DNA from: an uncultured Lachnospiraceae bacterium
Lineage (GTDB): Bacteria > Bacillota > Clostridia > Lachnospirales > Lachnospiraceae
Assembly (NCBI GenBank): GCA_910587045.1
Contig: CAJULG010000015.1
Location: forward strand, 1 to 51,739
Length of the DNA stretch: 51,739 nt
Reading direction: 5' to 3'
Part shown: positions 26,228-34,290 of the stretch, piece after piece
Layout of the letters: each line of letters opens with the position of its first letter
Position numbering within the stretch: the stretch's first letter is position 1
The notes under the pieces: model-generated
What the model was told of the DNA's origin: nothing
Database searches by the model: none
What the model saw: the letters and a program-made list of their open reading frames with translations, nothing else
Translations under genes and position numbers: made by a program

Positions 26228-27331
26228 CTATTTTTCCCAGGCAACCGCTGCCTGGTTCCAGCCGGGATGATTCTCTGTCTTACCTGTTTCGATGGCTGCC
26301 TGCACCAGCTTATCCAGCACCTCCCGGAAGGATAAGCCATAGGTCTTCATCATACTCGGATAACGGCTATGGGAAGTAAAACCCGGTATCGTATTGATCT
26401 CATTAAATACTACCTCGTGTTCCGGAGTGAGGAACATATCAACCCTTGCCATTCCTTCACACTCCAATGCCCGGTAAAGTACCCTAGCAGTATCCTTGAT
26501 CCGTTCGGTCGTTTCTGCATCGATTCTGGCCGGTACATGAATCTGTGAGGTCTCCAGGGTATATTTCTCATGAAAATCAAATACGCTGCCATGCAGTTCA
26601 ATCTCATCCACCTCACCAACGATCAGTTCCTTGTTTCCTAAAACTGCGCAGCCCACTTCAAAGCCCTCTACCATGGCTTCAATGACTACCTTGGTATCAT
26701 ACTGGAATGCCTCCTGAATAGCTGTTCCTAAGGCTTCCGGAGTCTCCGCCTTCGTAATCCCGTATGAAGAACCCGCCCGGCATGGCTTTACAAAAACCGG
26801 ATACCGGAGCGCCTCGCAGCGCCTGTGCTGCTCCTCCTGATCCATATAAGACTGAAGTACCACAAATTCCGGTACGGTCACTCCGGCCGCCTTTGCCACT
26901 ATATGAGCAATATCCTTGTCCATACACAGGGCGGAGCTTAGCGTACCACAGCCGACATACGGAATACCTGCCAGGTCACATAACCCCTGTACCGTTCCAT
27001 CCTCACCATTCTTCCCGTGCAGAACCGGAAAGACAACATCCACCCGTTCGGTCACAGTCCTGCCATCCGGCTGAACCATGACGATACCATGAATATTCCG
27101 ATCCGGTGAAAGAAATGCACTCTGGCACTCCGGCCCCTGCCAGGTATCCTCCGGAATCCGCTCCAGATCCCCGGAATACCGGAGCCATTCTCCTTCCCTG
27201 GTGATTCCCATCGGTATAAGCTGATACCGCTCCCCTGATAATTCCTTCATGACGGAATATGCTGACTGTAGCGACACACTATACTCGGATGAGCAGCCGC
27301 CAAATAGAACTACGATCTTTATCTGATTCAT
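26228..27331 (-). CDS. vanG: VanG-type D-alanine-D-serine ligase
   Basis: This 367-residue ATP-grasp enzyme makes the dipeptide for peptidoglycan termini that bind vancomycin poorly. Motifs: LFGGCSSEYSVSLQSA, PVLHGKNGEDGTVQG, CRAGSSYGITKA and FNEINTIPGFTSHSRYP. The lid loop EKYTLETSQIHVPARI (residues 255-270) matches the VanC/E/G D-Ser subgroup rather than ordinary Ddl. GGAGG precedes the start. It is the first gene of a two-gene operon with vanT. Adjacent vanR/vanS genes are absent; the two-component system at 35-37 kb is about 8 kb away and linked to an ABC exporter. Confidence 0.88.
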   Translation of the reverse strand: MNQIKIVVLFGGCSSEYSVSLQSAYSVMKELSGERYQLIPMGITREGEWLRYSGDLERIPEDTWQGPECQSAFLSPDRNIHGIVMVQPDGRTVTERVDVVFPVLHGKNGEDGTVQGLCDLAGIPYVGCGTLSSALCMDKDIAHIVAKAAGVTVPEFVVLQSYMDQEEQHRRCEALRYPVFVKPCRAGSSYGITKAETPEALGTAIQEAFQYDTKVVIEAMVEGFEVGCAVLGNKELIVGEVDEIELHGSVFDFHEKYTLETSQIHVPARIDAETTERIKDTARVLYRALECEGMARVDMFLTPEHEVVFNEINTIPGFTSHSRYPSMMKTYGLSFREVLDKLVQAAIETGKTENHPGWNQAAVAWEK

Positions 27332-27381
27332 TTTCTTTCCTCCAAATATCTTTTCTGCTTACTGCTGATATGTCTCCAGGC

Positions 27382-27442
27382 ATTATACCCTACTCAATAC
27401 GGACATACCTTGAATTCTTCTGAAACTTCTATGAAGTAATTC
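27382..27442 (-). promoter_or_regulatory. vanG promoter with repeat-type operator
   Basis: A TATAAT box (27382-27387) lies about 50 bases before vanG and lacks a good -35. Upstream, GAATTaCTTC and GAAG-AATTC form an inverted repeat (27412-27442) that also contains TTCATAGAAG and TTTCAGAAG in direct repeat. This suits binding of an activator of the OmpR/VanR type, but no regulator is assigned. Confidence 0.45.
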
Positions 27443-27453
27443 TTACGGAAATC

Positions 27454-30153
27454 TTACCCACTGTTGTCATGTTCTGGCAATAACTGACGGAACACGTAAT
27501 TTCCTTCAGTGGTACTGCCCCGCAGATACTGTTCCCGAAGCTCCTGCTGCGTCCGCTGGATCTCCTCCTGCAGATTCCGGGCTGACATCCGTCCCGCCCC
27601 TGCTCCGAACACGATCAGCTGTTCCAGTCCATCTGAGGTTGCAACCGTTATATCATACTCTTTTCCTGCCGCATGTACAAGCTTTTCAATATACTGGTCT
27701 GCCGTCTCTGCTTCTTTGGTATATACAACCTGAATATTATGGTACTCCTTCTGCTCTCCGGGATTATCCGGCACCCGGTAAGCGTCAAATACCAGGATCA
27801 GCTTTCCCTTGCGAAGTGCCTGATAGTTGCAAAGGATATCCATCAACCGCCCTCTTGCCGCTTCCAGACTCGTCTCTGCCAGAGTCTTAAGGTCTTCCCA
27901 GGCGAAGATTATATTATAACCGTCCACCAGTAAAAGCGGTTCCTTAGAAGAAACCGGTCTGCGCGAATACAGCCGGCCTTCCGATGGCTGTCCACCGTCA
28001 TATTCTGCCTCCTGCTTACCATAATGTCTGCGTTTACTGCTGCCATAGGTTCGTTCGAAAATGGCCTTTAATTCATCCTCATCCACCGCTGTTGCCGATA
28101 CCTGCGCGCTTCTTCCGCCCCGTTCCTTCCCTGCTTCCTGTCCTTCCGATACCGACGGATCATCTCTTTCCGGAATCTGAAGTCCGGAATCTACATGCAT
28201 ATAATCCTCCACCTGATACCAGGGTACGAGGAACCCGGCTCCATGAGAACAGAAGACCGAGCCTGTCGGATGCTCCACATCCCGCTCCGGATCATAACCG
28301 CATTGTTCTACCACCTCTTCTGTATTGTGGCAGGGCAGATAACCTCTTAAGCTGCAGAATAATGTTCCGCAGCCTCTGGTATATGCATTGACCTCCGACT
28401 GATAGCCGGACATTGTAGACACCGGGGCAGTTCCGGTAAGAACGGCCATCGTTCCGTTTATCTCCGGCCCCTGACTGGTGCCATACATTCTCTGAATATC
28501 CGCCAGAGCTCTGCCGGAATTCTCCACAGGTACCTCCAGCCGGAATTCATATACCGGTTCTAACAGGATGCTTTTTGCCTTCTGTAATCCCTGCCGGACT
28601 GCACGATAGGCTGCCTGCCGGAAATCTCCTCCCTCCGTGTGCTTCGGATGCGCCCGCCCGGCGATCAGCGTTAGCTTCATATCTGTAATCTCAGAGCCTG
28701 TCAGCACACCAGGATGCTTCTGTTCTTCTAAATGGGTCAGTACCAGCCGCTGCCAGTTCCTGCTTAGCAGATCTTCACTGCACCGGGTATCAAACTGCAG
28801 GCCGCTGCCGGATTCTCCCGGCTCCATCAGCAGATGCACCTCCGCATAATGGCGCAGGGGTTCAAAATGTCCGATCCCCTCAACCGGTTCCGCAATGGTC
28901 TCTTTATATACCAGACTGCCCTCACCAAAGGATACAGCAAGGTCAAACCGCTCCTGTATCATATTCCTTAGTATATCCAATTCTACCTCGCCCATGACCT
29001 GGATATGAAGCTCTCTGCTGTTCTCCTCCCATTCCAGTCGTAACAGCGGATTCTCTTCTTCTAACTGCTGCAGCCGCTTCCAGACCTGATGTACGTCACA
29101 CCCCTCCGGCAGCAGGATCTGATAATTCAATACCGGCTCCAGAACCGGCTGCCCGGCATCTGCTTCAATCCCGAACCCTTCCCCGCAATAGCTCTGCTCC
29201 AGACCGGTCACGGCACAGATGCTTCCGGCCTCCAGTTCCTGCTCCGTACGGAAACTATTCCCGGAATAGATCCGGATCTGATTGATCTTCTCCTCCGTAT
29301 CTCCATGCTGTAGTAATTCCCGTACGCGCAGTCTGCCACCGGTCAGCTTCATATGAGTCAGACGGTTACCCTGTGCATCTCTGGATATCTTGTAAACTCT
29401 TGCACCGAATTCCTCTCCATACGCCGGGCAACGACTGTATCTCACCATGCCTGCTATGAATTCCGTTACCCCCTCTAATCGCAGGGCAGAGCCAAAAAAG
29501 CAGGGGAATACATTCCGTTCCAGAACTGCCTTTTGAACGGAAGAGACGGTAAGTCTGCCTGTCGCAAGAAATTCTTCCATAAGGGGTTCACTGCACATGG
29601 CAATGGCATCCGACAGGGCTGCAGAAGGGGATTCTGTATCCGCATCCATGTCACTTCCGGAAAAATCCAGACAGCAGTCATCCAGCTGCTCCTGAATCTC
29701 TAATAACAGTTGTCTCCGGTCTGTACCGGATATATCCATCTTGTTTATAAATAGAAATACTGGCAGATCATATTGCTTTAAAAGCTTCCATAAGGTCCGG
29801 GTATGGGCCTGTACGCCGTCCGCTCCGTTAATGACCAGGATCGCATAATCCAGTACCTGCAGGGTGCGCTCCATCTCCGCGGAAAAATCAACGTGTCCCG
29901 GTGTATCCAGAAGCGTTACCTCCATATCCCCCATTGTAAGCTCAGCCTGCTTGGAAAATATGGTAATGCCTCTTGCGCGCTCCATGGCATAGGTATCCAG
30001 AAATGCATCCTTATGATCCACTCGTCCTAATGTATGAATACTGCCACATAAATATAATAGTCCTTCTGATAATGTTGTCTTTCCTGCATCTACATGGGCC
30101 AACAGTCCAACACAGATATGTTTCTTTATTTTATCAGGCTCCTGTCCACCCAT
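27454..30153 (-). CDS. TetM-like ribosomal protection GTPase fused to a YacP/Rae1-like NYN nuclease domain
   Basis: This is an 899-residue protein. The N terminus is an EF-G/TetM-type GTPase: G1 LLAHVDAGKTT, G3 LLDTPGHVDF and G4 INKMD, with EF-G domains II-V to about residue 660 (TGSVFCSHGAGFLVPW near the end). After a linker, residues 738-880 form a NYN domain: D744 in LLVDGYNIIF, then LILVFDAYR, TADQYIEKL and TVATSDGLEQL. In Bacillus the NYN protein Rae1/YacP enters the ribosomal A site and cuts mRNA. The fusion suggests a factor that engages stalled or drug-bound ribosomes and cleaves message; this is inference. TetM itself is ~640 residues. GGAAGGAGG precedes the start. Confidence 0.87.
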   Translation of the reverse strand: MGGQEPDKIKKHICVGLLAHVDAGKTTLSEGLLYLCGSIHTLGRVDHKDAFLDTYAMERARGITIFSKQAELTMGDMEVTLLDTPGHVDFSAEMERTLQVLDYAILVINGADGVQAHTRTLWKLLKQYDLPVFLFINKMDISGTDRRQLLLEIQEQLDDCCLDFSGSDMDADTESPSAALSDAIAMCSEPLMEEFLATGRLTVSSVQKAVLERNVFPCFFGSALRLEGVTEFIAGMVRYSRCPAYGEEFGARVYKISRDAQGNRLTHMKLTGGRLRVRELLQHGDTEEKINQIRIYSGNSFRTEQELEAGSICAVTGLEQSYCGEGFGIEADAGQPVLEPVLNYQILLPEGCDVHQVWKRLQQLEEENPLLRLEWEENSRELHIQVMGEVELDILRNMIQERFDLAVSFGEGSLVYKETIAEPVEGIGHFEPLRHYAEVHLLMEPGESGSGLQFDTRCSEDLLSRNWQRLVLTHLEEQKHPGVLTGSEITDMKLTLIAGRAHPKHTEGGDFRQAAYRAVRQGLQKAKSILLEPVYEFRLEVPVENSGRALADIQRMYGTSQGPEINGTMAVLTGTAPVSTMSGYQSEVNAYTRGCGTLFCSLRGYLPCHNTEEVVEQCGYDPERDVEHPTGSVFCSHGAGFLVPWYQVEDYMHVDSGLQIPERDDPSVSEGQEAGKERGGRSAQVSATAVDEDELKAIFERTYGSSKRRHYGKQEAEYDGGQPSEGRLYSRRPVSSKEPLLLVDGYNIIFAWEDLKTLAETSLEAARGRLMDILCNYQALRKGKLILVFDAYRVPDNPGEQKEYHNIQVVYTKEAETADQYIEKLVHAAGKEYDITVATSDGLEQLIVFGAGAGRMSARNLQEEIQRTQQELREQYLRGSTTEGNYVFRQLLPEHDNSG

Positions 30154-30156
30154 GAA

Positions 30157-30210
30157 AACGCCTCCTTCCGTAATTGCATACCGTTCAAGTATACCACAAG
30201 AGGAGGCGTT
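30157..30210 (-). repeat. Inverted repeat that can mask the Shine-Dalgarno of the TetM-NYN gene
   Basis: GGAGGCGTT (30157-30165 on the minus strand) contains the ribosome-binding site and is perfectly complementary to AACGCCTCC at 30202-30210. Between the arms is TGGTATACT, an extended -10-like sequence, so whether both arms are transcribed depends on the true promoter. Confidence 0.5.
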
Positions 30211-30283
30211 CGTCGAGACACTGTACCTGCCGGAAATTCAAACCTTTTTATCTCTGCGATCAGCCAACTGGTGCAGACTGCTG

Positions 30284-30341
30284 TGAAATGCTTTCTGAAT
30301 GTTATGAAATGCTTGTGAAATTTTTGCTGCTATATTACTAT
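30284..30341 (+). promoter_or_regulatory. AraC gene promoter with direct-repeat operator
   Basis: TGAAATGCTT occurs at 30284-30293 and 30305-30314, 21 bases apart. The second copy overlaps the -35 TTGTGA (30313-30318), which is followed by 17 bases and TACTAT. Two half-sites two helical turns apart next to the -35 is the classical AraC-type activator arrangement, suggesting autoregulation. Confidence 0.6.
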
Positions 30342-30410
30342 TGTTCTTAACTACCGTCCGGCCGGCAGAGCCTGCCCCGGATTATGAACATTGTAGAAAG
30401 GAGCGTATCG

Positions 30411-31163
30411 ATGTCGTCTAATCTTATAAAATCTCTGACCCAGACTACCTTTCAGCAAAGGGAACTGGAAACATATCATTCTGCTTATGAAACGGAATTC
30501 GCCTTTTACCATGCTGTAAAGGCGGGCGACTGGGAGACGGTTCAGAAGCGCATGACCCCGTTAGCTTCCGATCATATGGGTACCCTGTCCCGAAATCCCG
30601 TCCGGAATCTCCGCTATCACTTTATCATATCGGTTGCCATGATCACCCGTTTCTGTATAGAAAACGGACTGGAACCGGAGTATGCCTATACCTTAAGCGA
30701 CCTCTATATTCAAAAGGCTGACTTACTGGAATCTACAGATGGTATTCAGAAGCTTCACCGGGAAATGGTCTTTGACTATACGCATCAGATGCGAAAAATG
30801 GCGAAAGAAAAACCCTGTTCCATACAAATTGTCCGCTCCCTGGATTACATTTATGCCCATCTGCAGGAACCGCTTTCTGTCACTCAGATTGCTGATGCGA
30901 TCCAGCTGCATCCCAATTACCTGTCAACTCTATTTAAAAAAGAGATGGGGATTTCCATTTCAGCCTACATTCAGAAGGAACGAATAAAAATGGCAGAGAA
31001 TCTTCTGAAGTACTCTGAATTCTCTGCCACTGATATCAGCAACTATTTGTGTTTCAGTTCACACAGTCACTTTATAAAGGTATTTCGTCAGCACACCGGG
31101 CATACCCCAAGGGAATACCGCAGCCAATTCTTCCGCCGCAGCTGGGACAAACCGGAATTATAA
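30411..31163 (+). CDS. AraC-family transcriptional regulator
   Basis: This is a 250-residue regulator. The start at 30411 (MSSNLIK) has AAAGGAGCG eight bases upstream; the in-frame ATG at 30384 does not. The N-terminal ~150 residues are helical, without a recognisable cupin. The C-terminal ~100 residues hold two helix-turn-helix motifs: LSVTQIADAIQLHPNYLSTL with FKKEMGISISAYI, then ATDISNYLCFSSHSHFIKVF ending in HTGHTPREYR. It is convergent with the GH5 gene, sharing six bases. Related direct repeats precede both genes, so the GH5 gene is its likely target. Confidence 0.9.
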   Translation: MSSNLIKSLTQTTFQQRELETYHSAYETEFAFYHAVKAGDWETVQKRMTPLASDHMGTLSRNPVRNLRYHFIISVAMITRFCIENGLEPEYAYTLSDLYIQKADLLESTDGIQKLHREMVFDYTHQMRKMAKEKPCSIQIVRSLDYIYAHLQEPLSVTQIADAIQLHPNYLSTLFKKEMGISISAYIQKERIKMAENLLKYSEFSATDISNYLCFSSHSHFIKVFRQHTGHTPREYRSQFFRRSWDKPEL

Positions 31164-32192
31164 CAGCGCTGTGATCTTATCCCGAACCGGATCATAGTGT
31201 TCATCGATCAGGCCAAAATCCATCTGCTTGTAAGACCAGGCAGCCCTGCCGATCCCGTAAGCCTCAAACGCGTCATGAATGTCCTGATACCACCGGAGGG
31301 TACTCTGTGGCTCCGCCCGGTCGATCACACCATACTCTCCACAGTATAATGGAACCTGACAGCGTTCTGCCGCATCCACAGCCTCCCGGAACAGACCAAG
31401 AAAGAATTCCTTGCTGCACTGCTGATCAATGTCTATGGTATCACCATAATTATCCGCCATCATCTGCGTCAGATACTTCCTGGTCTCTGCAATATAGGTT
31501 TGCAGAGATTCCGGGTAGGCGGTACGATAATCCAGCGGCATTCCTTCTGTCCAGCCCGCCCCCTGATGGGTAAAAATAAGCGGTTCATAGCAATGAAAGG
31601 TGAAAATGATATGATCATCCTTCGGCGGCTCCAGGTATTTTACATTGGTTACACTATTGTAGCACACTCCACCATACATGATCCGTACATCCGCATCAAT
31701 CTCCCGTATTGCCGCAACAGTCCTTGCCAGCAGCTGATTCCATTGTGCAGACACATCCGGCTCAACAATCTCATTCAGCAATTCAAATATCAGAATATCC
31801 TTATCCTTTACAAACCGTTTTGCTATGGTGATCCACAGCCGGATAAACCGCTCCAGCAGTTCCGGCTTGTCAAAAAACCCCTTAGAGGCTTCCTGGTCAT
31901 CAAATACATAACCGGCTGTCTTATGCAGATCCAGGATCATATTCAGTCCATGCGTTTTGCACCATCCAATGCAGGTCTCAATATACTGATAACCGGCCTC
32001 GATGGGACTGCCATCCTCCGTCTCGATCAGTTCATAATCAACCGGCAGTCGTACATGATCCAGTCCCCAGCCCGCAATCCGCTGAATATCCGCTTCTGTA
32101 ATAAAGCTGTCATAATGCTCTCTGGTGTGAGTACACTGGGATAACCAGCCGCCCAGATTAATACCATGCATAAATCCGTCTAACTTTTTCAT
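31158..32192 (-). CDS. Glycoside hydrolase family 5 (cellulase-like), cytoplasmic
   Basis: This 344-residue TIM-barrel glycosidase has the acid/base Glu in IFELLNEIVEP (about residue 140) and the nucleophile Glu in LYCGEYGVIDR. HGINLGGWLSQ near the N terminus and DHVRLPVDYELIE are typical of GH5 exo-glucanase-like subfamilies. There is no signal peptide, so it should act on imported oligosaccharides, possibly beta-glucans; specificity is not determined. GGAGGAAG precedes the start. Its upstream region carries a 10-base direct repeat 20 bases apart, the likely site of the neighbouring AraC regulator. Confidence 0.88.
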   Translation of the reverse strand: MKKLDGFMHGINLGGWLSQCTHTREHYDSFITEADIQRIAGWGLDHVRLPVDYELIETEDGSPIEAGYQYIETCIGWCKTHGLNMILDLHKTAGYVFDDQEASKGFFDKPELLERFIRLWITIAKRFVKDKDILIFELLNEIVEPDVSAQWNQLLARTVAAIREIDADVRIMYGGVCYNSVTNVKYLEPPKDDHIIFTFHCYEPLIFTHQGAGWTEGMPLDYRTAYPESLQTYIAETRKYLTQMMADNYGDTIDIDQQCSKEFFLGLFREAVDAAERCQVPLYCGEYGVIDRAEPQSTLRWYQDIHDAFEAYGIGRAAWSYKQMDFGLIDEHYDPVRDKITALL

Positions 32193-32250
32193 ATTGCTTC
32201 CTCCATTTCATAATACACTACTCCTGTACGATTCTCAGCCTTCTGATCAC

Positions 32251-32306
32251 AGAATAGTCTGTCTGTCAGATATGTGATAGCATATTCATTGGTAAAATAG
32301 CATATT
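32251..32306 (-). promoter_or_regulatory. Direct-repeat operator upstream of the GH5 gene
   Basis: AATATGCTAT occurs twice on the minus strand (32297-32306 and 32277-32286), exactly 20 bases apart. The proximal copy overlaps a weak TATCAC (32274-32279), which lies 17 bases from TATTCT (32251-32256). The core ATGCT is shared with the AraC gene's own repeats. An alternative promoter, TTGAAA-18-TATTTT, overlaps the distal copy. Confidence 0.55.
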
Positions 32307-32308
32307 TA

Positions 32309-33124
32309 TTATATAAGTTTCAAATGCTTTAATCCATTCCAGATGCCATCCTGCTCAATAGCAGTCGTTACATAATCCCCGCATTCCTTCAGCTTTGGTA
32401 TGCCATTCCCCATTACGATTCCCTGGTCGGCAAACTGTATCATCTCAAAATCATTGGATCCGTCTCCAAATGCAACCGTGTCCTTCCGGGTCAGTCCTGC
32501 CGCTTCTAATAACCGCTGCATACCTGTTGCTTTATTCACGCCCTTTTTTGTAATCTCACCGGAATAAACGATATCCGTTCCAAAGCTGCATCCCGTCAAT
32601 CGGAAATACCCTTCTGTGGCAGCATCTGCCTCCTCCTGCATCTGCTCTACGACAGCATCAGAACGAAAATATACGCCGCATTCCATTCCCTCTAACTGCT
32701 CCGGTGCCTGACACAGCGTCATTCCCTGCCTTAGTTCCTTTGCTCCTGCACCATTCGACAAGACTGCGTCCATCACCAGACTGTCCTCTTCTGTTACAAA
32801 CCGGCCCGGATACCCCTGCAAAAAATAGGCGGCTCCATGCCTGTGGAGCAATCCTGCAAGAACGGTCAGTTGTTCCGGCTCCAGAACGCTGCGGTATAGA
32901 TTGGTATTCTGATATTGAATGTAAGCCCCTGCAGACGCTACTACTCCGTCAAAGTCCAGATCCAGCAGGAACGGGTAAATATTCGTATAAGGACGCCCGG
33001 TACAGATCGCGATCCTGTGTCCATTTGCACGGGCCAGTCGAAGTCCCTCTATGGTGCTTTCCGGTATATGCATGGAGAAATCAACCAGTGTTCCATCAAT
33101 ATCAAAAAAAATGAATTTGCTCAT
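32309..33124 (-). CDS. Cof-type HAD-superfamily phosphatase
   Basis: This 271-residue cytoplasmic enzyme has the nucleophile motif FFDIDGTLVDF (about residues 6-16), motif II ICTGRPYTN, Lys in TKKGVNKATGM, and the acidic motif FGDGSNDFEMI. These, with a large alpha/beta cap between motifs II and III, define the Cof/YidA subgroup that dephosphorylates sugar phosphates and similar metabolites. The substrate is unknown. GGGAGG lies before the start. It is upstream of the GH5 gene in the same direction and may contribute read-through transcription. Confidence 0.88.
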   Translation of the reverse strand: MSKFIFFDIDGTLVDFSMHIPESTIEGLRLARANGHRIAICTGRPYTNIYPFLLDLDFDGVVASAGAYIQYQNTNLYRSVLEPEQLTVLAGLLHRHGAAYFLQGYPGRFVTEEDSLVMDAVLSNGAGAKELRQGMTLCQAPEQLEGMECGVYFRSDAVVEQMQEEADAATEGYFRLTGCSFGTDIVYSGEITKKGVNKATGMQRLLEAAGLTRKDTVAFGDGSNDFEMIQFADQGIVMGNGIPKLKECGDYVTTAIEQDGIWNGLKHLKLI

Positions 33125-33213
33125 ACGCTTCCCTCCTTCTGCGGTTGGCTCCTCAGGTTAGATTATACAATGATTCTGCATTCCATTCAACAATACTGGT
33201 ATTCCGAATTTTC

Positions 33214-34290
33214 TTATGAAACCTGATGACTTGCAAAGACCCTGCGGGAAGCGAACATACCGATTCCCGCAAAAGCAAATGCTGCCGGTACAGCCCATAT
33301 CGCATATAATATGCCGTTGCTCATCTGTTCCACTGACATAAGATTCGTAAACTGTGCATGATATACGGGCAATAAACTGATGTACCGGCTCCATGGGGAT
33401 GTCTCAGACAGCGGAAGAAGAACAGGCAAAAAGTATACTGCCCCTGAAACAACCACTGCCGCCATCGGATTCTTGCTGACTGCAGAAATAAGCAATGTAA
33501 TTCCTGCAATACTCATGTTTCCGGTTAGGGCCAGTAAAATCTGATAGTTCAATAACGTTCCGCAGGTGATATTATAAGGAATATATCCTTCGATCAATGT
33601 CATAGGCGCAAACAGAATACTGCAGGTCAGACCATCACCTCCATACAATGCAAGTGCAGGCAGAACGTTCAGAACGGCTGTTGTCAGAGTAACACTGAAT
33701 ACCGCGATCAGACTGGCGGCAATCTTAGCCGCCCCGCACCTGGTTCTTCCGTATTTACTTGTCAGGATGATATTCTCCACTCCGTTATATTCACCGCAAA
33801 AAACCGGAGCAATCATAATAACGGTCACACATGCGAGAACAAGAAAGATCTTTACCATATTCTGACTGGTAGAAAGCCAGCCCTCAATATAACCGATCCT
33901 GATCTCCTCCTGTCCGAATACGTCTGAAACACGGAGACCATTCCAGTTTCCGTTTATATCAGAGAAGCGTGCGAAAGCAGCGGACTGCATGGCGTTATGA
34001 TAAAGATATGCCGCATTCAATCCATGCAGATCGGAATGGGGAGCAAAATCAGACATCATCTGCTGCACCTTTTCATCTGTCAGCAGACCCTCGTATCTTG
34101 CTGCAATCTCTTTGTCAATCTCTACTGCCGTCTTACCGTTCCCCTCACGGTTTCTTCCGTCAAATGCGTATTTATTCTGATAACCGGAAATTCCCAAAAG
34201 GGAAGATAGCAGCAGGATCGCAAGCAGAGCGATCTGTGTCAGACGCTTTGAAAATATCTTCCGTAATTCAAATTGAACCAGCTTCTTCAT
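33214..34290 (-). CDS. ABC-2 type transporter permease
   Basis: This 358-residue membrane protein has an N-terminal KLVQFELRKIFSKRLTQI lead-in, a first helix (about residues 18-36), an extracellular loop of about 100 residues, and five further helices towards the C terminus. This is the layout of ABC-2 exporter permeases in antibiotic-resistance and lantibiotic-immunity systems. It overlaps the ATPase gene by four bases (ATGA), indicating translational coupling. The cargo is unknown. The promoter shared with the two-component system suggests export in response to an envelope or peptide stress. Confidence 0.85.
   Translation of the reverse strand: MKKLVQFELRKIFSKRLTQIALLAILLLSSLLGISGYQNKYAFDGRNREGNGKTAVEIDKEIAARYEGLLTDEKVQQMMSDFAPHSDLHGLNAAYLYHNAMQSAAFARFSDINGNWNGLRVSDVFGQEEIRIGYIEGWLSTSQNMVKIFLVLACVTVIMIAPVFCGEYNGVENIILTSKYGRTRCGAAKIAASLIAVFSVTLTTAVLNVLPALALYGGDGLTCSILFAPMTLIEGYIPYNITCGTLLNYQILLALTGNMSIAGITLLISAVSKNPMAAVVVSGAVYFLPVLLPLSETSPWSRYISLLPVYHAQFTNLMSVEQMSNGILYAIWAVPAAFAFAGIGMFASRRVFASHQVS

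Noticed and set aside
27454..30153. A genuine tetracycline-resistance gene (tetM/O/W)
   Set aside because: The protein is about 260 residues longer than TetM, with a C-terminal NYN domain and clear divergence. Resistance cannot be claimed from sequence.
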